Positions 59,441 through 64,000 of a DNA stretch of 64,000 nucleotides are shown in pieces. Location of the stretch: assembly GCA_035048485.1 (NCBI GenBank), contig CM068584.1, forward strand, positions 59,893,739-59,957,738, given 5' to 3'. The translations under genes were made by a program, and so were the position numbers. The notes below the pieces were generated by a model. It saw only the letters and a list, made by a program, of their open reading frames with translations. It did not search any database and was not told where the DNA came from. Source of the DNA: Pteria penguin. Taxonomy: Eukaryota > Mollusca > Bivalvia > Pterioida > Pteriidae. How positions within the stretch are numbered: position 1 is the first letter of the stretch; each line of letters starts with the position of its first letter.

Positions 59441-59840
59441 TCAGTAAATATCTTTTTTTGTCAGTACATATTTCAAAGTTTTGATGACGATTTTTTTATT
59501 TAGTAAAAATTTTCAAAGTTTTGGTGACGATTTTTCAAGTAAAACGTTTTTAAGTTTTGGTGACCATTTTTTGTTGGTAAAAATTATCTAAATTTTGGTG
59601 ACGAATTTGTTTGTTAGAAAAAAAAATCTAAGTTGTGGTGACGATTTTTTTGTAAGTAAAACACTAATACTGAAACTTTATACAAATTCCCCACGATTTG
59701 TTGACGAGTTTCATATTGCTAACTTAAAACTTTGGTAATGATTTTCCATTAATAACGCTATTCACGAAACTTGATACACGATTTGGTGAGTTTCATATTA
59801 CCAAGTCTTGGTGACGATTTTTTTTTGTAAGTATAAACTT
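59390..59840. repeat. Degenerate tandem repeat of a TTTTGGTGACGATTTTT unit
   Basis: The phrase (A)AGTTTTGGTGACGATTTTT recurs about every 50-60 bases at least eight times with variable T runs, including a 33-base T run at 59407-59439. Confidence 0.8.
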
Positions 59841-59860
59841 TCTTAAGTTTTGGTTACGAG

Positions 59861-59903
59861 TTGTCCAGACTATTCGTAACCATGTTACGAATTGTCTGGA
59901 CAA
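59861..59903. repeat. 43-bp palindrome
   Basis: TTGTCCAGAC T ATTCGTAAC, centre CAT, then GTTACGAAT T GTCTGGACAA. The arms are 20 bp with one mismatch (T/T) and the loop is 3 bases. The words GTTACGAGTTGTC recur around it. Confidence 0.95.
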
Positions 59904-60566
59904 CACGTTACCAAAAACGTCTGGTTACAACTTGTTTTTTTTTTTGGGGGGGGGGGGGGGTTACGAGCTGTCTTGTTACGAGTTGTCTCGGTGACGAAAT
60001 GTCCATCAATCGGTCAAAATACCACATTATCTTTAATAGCAATATCCCGTGTAAACCAGTATAATACAGAGTAATGTTTAAAGCTAGATTATCATCTGTC
60101 TACTATGGCGACATGGTCATTCGTTCCCGGTGTCAAAATATAAGATATACATTTTGTGGTATCAAGAATACGGACGAAGGTCCATTCACTTTAAAACAGA
60201 GCATCAATGAATATCAAAAAATAAACCCAGAGGATCATAAAACATATTTAATATACATGTAGTCCAACGTTGAAGCTTTATAAAAATAATCCTTAATTAT
60301 ATGTTTATGACATCAAAATGCCATCAAATATTGAAATATCATACACGCGCGCGCTTGTTGGTCGTCAGTGCCTATTATGAGTTTGAACAGATCGAGGTTT
60401 ACTAATTTTATTTTCAAGTGTAAAAAAAGAGCTGCAAGCTTCCAAGTCACTGGAATCATGCAAGAAAAGTGGACTGATAAATAATGGGTGTTCCCCTGAA
60501 TTCGGTCGAATTACTGAAAACTATTTGTAACTTGAAGCTGCTACATGCATATTGCATAAATTGAAA
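59904..60566. other. No gene recognised
   Basis: A T run followed directly by a G run near 59936-59959, then unassigned AT-rich DNA. Confidence 0.5.
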
Positions 60567-60639
60567 GATAGATAGATAGATAGATAGATTATTGTTTTAC
60601 GTCGCACCGGGAATATTCCACCCATATGGCGACGGTCAC
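60567..60639 (-). other. 3' end and GATA tail of LINE copy 2
   Basis: Minus strand: GTGACCGTCGCCATATGGG, GAATATTCCCGG, TGCGACGTAAAAC, then AATAATC and TATC repeats. It matches LINE copy 1 and resembles the SINE tails. Confidence 0.85.
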
Positions 60640-61093
60640 AAGTTAACACAAATCGAATCAAATTTAAAAGGAGCAATTAAAAATATCTAGGAAAGACCAG
60701 CTCTCATTGTATATCGTATCTACACATAAATGGTACTACTAAAATGTACATCTATACACAATTAAAATATGTTATATTTCAATATTATATTTTACTATAT
60801 AAGTCAACTTCTTTTAAAAATCCAAGAACTTTCCAAATACTGACATTCTCAAATAACTCATTCATACTTTTTACAGTATAATAGTCATTTCGAATGTGTG
60901 CAGTGTCTGCACATTCTAACAATATGATATAACAATATATGTTTAATACTTAATAGACACCCGCAAGGGATACACTCTGGAGGAGGCTCTTCCTTTAACA
61001 GGTAAGAATGAGTGATCCAAGAGTGCCCTATGCGGAGTCTATAAGTAACAACTTCATCTCGGACGATTATTATGATTACATTGTAATTTATTT

Positions 61094-61430
61094 TTAAAAA
61101 TTGGCTTGAAAATCATGAAGTTTATTGTTAACTTCATGATCCCAAGCTTCTTGTGTTAAAGTCTCAATATAGTTAAAAATACAAGTTTTAAAGTCGCTGT
61201 ATGGAATTTTACCTACAGTATTAGATCTATATACAGCTTCTTTTGCTACTTCATCAGCTCTAACATTACCAACCAAACCCATATGTCCTGGAACCCAACA
61301 AAATGCAACCTCCAAATTATTTAATAACAGAGAATCGACTTTCTCTAAAATCTTCAGAACATATAAATTACTTGTATTGAAATATTTAATAGCATGAAGA
61401 CACGATAAAGAATCAGAATAAATTATATTT
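61094..61430 (-). CDS. LINE copy 2 ORF2: RNase H C-terminal part
   Basis: After a one-base shift: IIYSDSLSCLHAI with the third catalytic residue, then VAFCWVPGHMGLVGNVRADE (VPGHxG..GN..AD, the fourth site). The D-E-D-D set is complete across the two frames. A weakly preserved cysteine-containing tail follows to about 60900. Confidence 0.88.
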
Positions 61431-62474
61431 TTAGAATATTTTGTTTCTTTCGATGTGAGTAAGGGCTAAAAGTATAGCTTTAGCTTCTGCAGTAAATATA
61501 GAGCTATTATCAGGTAAACGTACGGATAGAGTAACGTCATTATCTGTTACTGCAGCAGCTGCAACTCTATCATCAACCTTAGAGCCATCTGTAGAGTACG
61601 ATTTATAATCGGAGTACAAAGACGCAATCTCCGAAAACATTTGTTGATATTGGAGAGAGTTTGTATCATGTTTCTTATAATCTGATAATTTAAGTATGAC
61701 TGTAGGTCTCTTCATCAACCATGGTGGCGAAGAAGGTATTTCGTATTTAGCTATATCAGATAGCGTGATGCAAGCCTCCTCGATAAGTGGTTTAACACGT
61801 AAGCCTATATTTTTAATGTTATTTGGTTTATTAAGATATTGTATTTCATATTTCGGCTTAAAGACACAGTTAAATGCAGGATTTGATGGGTTTGCATACA
61901 GTTTAATGATATATTGTAATGTTAATTTAACTCTTCTTTCATTCAAAGAAGGTTCATTTGCTTCCGAGTATAAACTTTGTACAGGTGAGGTTCCGAAAGC
62001 ACCAAGACTTAATCTTAAACCCTGGTGATGTATGGTGTCCAGAAGCTGTAAATAAGACTTTCTGGCCGAACCATAAACAATACAACCATAGTCCAGCTTC
62101 GATCGGACCAGCGATCTATAAAGCTGGAGCAACGTTGTACTTTCAGCACCCCACTCTGTACTAGATAAAACTTTCAAAATATCTAAGGCTTTTAAACATT
62201 TGACTTTTAAAGATTTAATATGCGGTAAAAAAGACAATCGTTTATCAAAGATGATACCAAGAAATTTCACTTCATTTACTACATTTATCCTATTACCATC
62301 TATAAAAAGTTCAGGGTCATTATGCATTCGTCTATTCTGGCAGAAATGAACGCAAGAAGTTTTATTTTTCGAAAATTTAAAGCCGTTTTCTATAGACCAC
62401 TGAAATATGTCATTCAGACAAAGCTGTAGTTTTCTCTCAATTAGATTCATATTTTTACCGCGACAACATATCAA
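61431..62474 (-). CDS. LINE copy 2 ORF2: RT thumb and RNase H N-terminal part
   Basis: 347 residues open. It continues the RT after YVDD (FSKNKTSCVHFCQNR, FLGIIFDKRLSFLPHI, LYRSLVRSKLDYGCIVYGSA, HHQGLRLSLGAFGTSP). Then PSSPPWLMKRP leads to RNase H: YSTDGSKVDDRVAAAAV (D) and FTAEAKAILLALTHIE (E). RNase H would remove the RNA strand of the hybrid. The frame ends at 61431 in a run of A, just before the next catalytic D. Confidence 0.9.
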   Translation of the reverse strand: MICCRGKNMNLIERKLQLCLNDIFQWSIENGFKFSKNKTSCVHFCQNRRMHNDPELFIDGNRINVVNEVKFLGIIFDKRLSFLPHIKSLKVKCLKALDILKVLSSTEWGAESTTLLQLYRSLVRSKLDYGCIVYGSARKSYLQLLDTIHHQGLRLSLGAFGTSPVQSLYSEANEPSLNERRVKLTLQYIIKLYANPSNPAFNCVFKPKYEIQYLNKPNNIKNIGLRVKPLIEEACITLSDIAKYEIPSSPPWLMKRPTVILKLSDYKKHDTNSLQYQQMFSEIASLYSDYKSYSTDGSKVDDRVAAAAVTDNDVTLSVRLPDNSSIFTAEAKAILLALTHIERNKIF

Positions 62475-62484
62475 AAAGTCATCA

Positions 62485-63220
62485 ACATAAAGTGATCCAT
62501 CTATATCATGTTTTAAAAACCTGTGTTAAGCTGTTTATTTTGATACTAAAAAGAGTAACCGACAATATACTTCCCTGAGGAACTCCCATCTCCTGTTCAA
62601 AAGAATCAGAAACATGAGAGCCAAGTCGAACATTAAAATATCTGTCTTTAAGAAAGTTTGAAATAAATATTGGCAAACTGCCTCTTAAACCCATATCATA
62701 TAGATCCTTTAAAATACCATATTTCCAGGTAGTATCATACGCTTTCTCCAAATCAAAAAATATGGAGACAACATGTTCCTTATTAACAAAGGCATCACGT
62801 ATATACGTTTCAAGGCGCACAAGATGATCCATGGTGCTCCTCTGCTTCCTGAAACCACACTGAATATCAGTGAGAAAATTGTTGTGTTCCAGGAACCAGA
62901 TAAGACGTTCATTGATCATTCGTTCTAAAGTTTTACAAACGCAGCTCGTTAATGATATTGGCCGATAATTAACAGGATCAGTATGATCCTTTCCAGGTTT
63001 TGGAATTGGAATTATAATAGATTGTCTCCACGACTCTGGGAAATCACCATTCAACCAAATGTAATTAAAAATATGAAGTAAAATATTTAAAGATTCTAAC
63101 GGAAGATGTTTTAAAATTTGATAATGTACTTCATCCGGACCAGTTGCAGTATCATGTGATTTTTGTAAAGACATTTGTAATTCTTCAATCGAAAACGGTT
63201 CATTATAATCTTCCTGATTA
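62485..63220 (-). CDS. LINE copy 2 ORF2: reverse transcriptase
   Basis: GPDEVHYQILKHLP, FPESWRQSIIIPIPKPGKDH, NYRPISLTSCVCKTLERMIN, QCGFRKQRSTMDHLV, FFDLEKAYDTTWK with the first catalytic D, and GVPQGSILSVTLF are RT motifs in order. The YVDD box follows across a one-base frame break in a T/A run near 62510. All catalytic residues are still encoded. It copies element RNA at the nicked target. Confidence 0.92.
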
Positions 63221-64000
63221 TTCGACGAAAATTTTAATTTTAATTTTTTCAGATTTTTGTTTTAAACGACGAAATTGAGGGAGACAATTATCAGACGAAG
63301 AATTTTTTGAAAAAGTATTCCCCAAACAATTGGCAATATCAAGTTTGGATGTTAAAATATTAGAGTTATGATGAAGATGTTTAACATTATTTGAAGTACC
63401 ATTACCTTTTATTCTATTAATCATTTTCCATACCTTATTTGTAGGTGTATGAGTATTCACGTTAGAGACATACTTTCTCCAGGATAAACGTTTGCAGTTA
63501 TTAATGGTGCGCCTGACAACCGCTCTACGTTGGCGAACTTTATTTAAATTTGACGAAATAGGATGTCGTCTAAATTCTTTTTCGGCCCTTTTGCGATCTT
63601 TGATGACACTTTTACAGTTATCATCAAACCATGGGTTGTATTTATGGTTAGAAAATGTAGAGGTCTTAGGAATGTTGAATTCACAAATCTGAACTAATGT
63701 ATTTGTAAAAGTAAGAATAGGGTCGTTTTCAGCTAAATAATTAATTTGATTCAGACTAGTGAGGCAATCAGATTGAAATTGACACCAGTCAGCTTTATTA
63801 AGTTTCCAACGTGGAATACAATTATTATTAGACGATACATTACTATGTAATATAAGTGGAAAATGATCACTCCCACATAGATCGTCATGAACTGACCATA
63901 AATAGTCGGTTAAAAGTGAGGGATCAGTTAAAGTAAGATCTATTGAAGAATAAGTACCATGTCCTGGATGTAAATAGGTACTGGACCCATCATTAAAGAC
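63218..64000 (-). CDS. LINE copy 2 ORF2: endonuclease C-terminal part and linker
   Basis: The frame is open from the window edge, without start, to 63218. It begins VFNDGSSTYLHPGHGTYSSI and has GSDHFPLIL (about 63880-63854), the SDH motif of AP-like endonucleases. Then IPRWKLNKADW, NPWFDDNCKSVIKDRKRAEK and TNKVWKMINRIKG follow. The endonuclease nicks genomic DNA to prime reverse transcription. The frame is lost at 63218 in an A/T-rich run (KIKIKIF), and the RT follows in another frame. Confidence 0.88.
   Translation of the reverse strand, partial: VFNDGSSTYLHPGHGTYSSIDLTLTDPSLLTDYLWSVHDDLCGSDHFPLILHSNVSSNNNCIPRWKLNKADWCQFQSDCLTSLNQINYLAENDPILTFTNTLVQICEFNIPKTSTFSNHKYNPWFDDNCKSVIKDRKRAEKEFRRHPISSNLNKVRQRRAVVRRTINNCKRLSWRKYVSNVNTHTPTNKVWKMINRIKGNGTSNNVKHLHHNSNILTSKLDIANCLGNTFSKNSSSDNCLPQFRRLKQKSEKIKIKIFVE

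Larger units (their letters stand above)
60567..64000 (-). mobile_element. LINE copy 2 (RNase H-bearing non-LTR element), young, runs off the edge
   Basis: Minus strand. Endonuclease C-terminus, RT, RNase H, a cysteine-bearing tail, a 3' untranslated part and (GATA)n at 60567-60589 (read TATC on the minus strand). ORF2 is readable over 2.9 kb with only three frameshifts, all in A/T-rich runs. ORF1 and the endonuclease start lie beyond 64000. Same family as LINE copy 1. Confidence 0.93.

Noticed and set aside
61696..62164. Plus-strand open frames of 110 and 68 residues
   Set aside because: They are shadows of LINE copy 2 ORF2 on the minus strand.
1..64000. CRISPR arrays, operons, ribosome binding sites
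   Set aside because: No spaced short repeats of that kind were seen. The splice signals, SINEs and LTR elements show animal DNA.

Overview
The window reads as animal intergenic DNA, most likely from a mollusc and probably a bivalve. It is AT-rich, has no prokaryotic gene organisation, and is dominated by retroelements. The assignment rests on tRNA-derived SINEs ending in CAAC, ATCA or GATA tails, a Mag/Steamer-type Ty3/gypsy element, an RNase H-bearing LINE, and a FLYWCH/PHD-like gene of a type I associate with bivalves. The assignment is inference. An exactly 500-base N run (37986-38485) marks a scaffold join. Many copies differ from their relatives mainly by one-base insertions and long homopolymers, so some broken frames may be sequencing error.

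Layout, 1-23 kb: a decayed Ty3/gypsy element (gag, protease, RT, RNase H) on + is cut in its integrase zinc finger near 4500. A badly decayed LINE follows on + (about 4850-10593). A sparse AT-rich stretch holds one SINE and short repeats. An intronless pseudogene of a large uncharacterised metazoan family (18138-21330) carries a 95-base T run and a SINE. Tandem repeats and a hairpin follow.

23-39 kb: a complete but dead LTR retrotransposon (23348-28353) has both LTRs, a tRNA-Leu-like PBS, a PPT and a perfect 5-bp target duplication. A minus-strand Ty3/gypsy element (about 28953-35812) has end sequences that do not match each other, and its right-hand LTR candidate is split by a SINE with a 12-bp duplication. 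A minus-strand transposase pseudogene spans the assembly gap.

40-56 kb is the most interesting part: a cluster of minus-strand, retrovirus-like Ty3/gypsy copies with an env gene of the baculovirus-F/errantivirus type. Copies A and B have gag joined directly to env. Copy C keeps the integrase C-terminus, a chromodomain and a good splice acceptor exactly where the gag-env joint lies in A and B, which suggests that A and B descend from spliced env mRNA. Their LTRs contain a GT...AG segment bracketed by a duplicated module, and a second, unrelated LTR family shows the same layout.

56-64 kb: a multi-exon minus-strand gene (PHD-like plus FLYWCH-type segments) with a SINE in an intron, a degenerate tandem-repeat field with a 43-bp palindrome, and a much younger minus-strand copy of the LINE that runs off the right edge. 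The LINE and SINE 3' ends are similar, so the LINE probably mobilises the SINEs.
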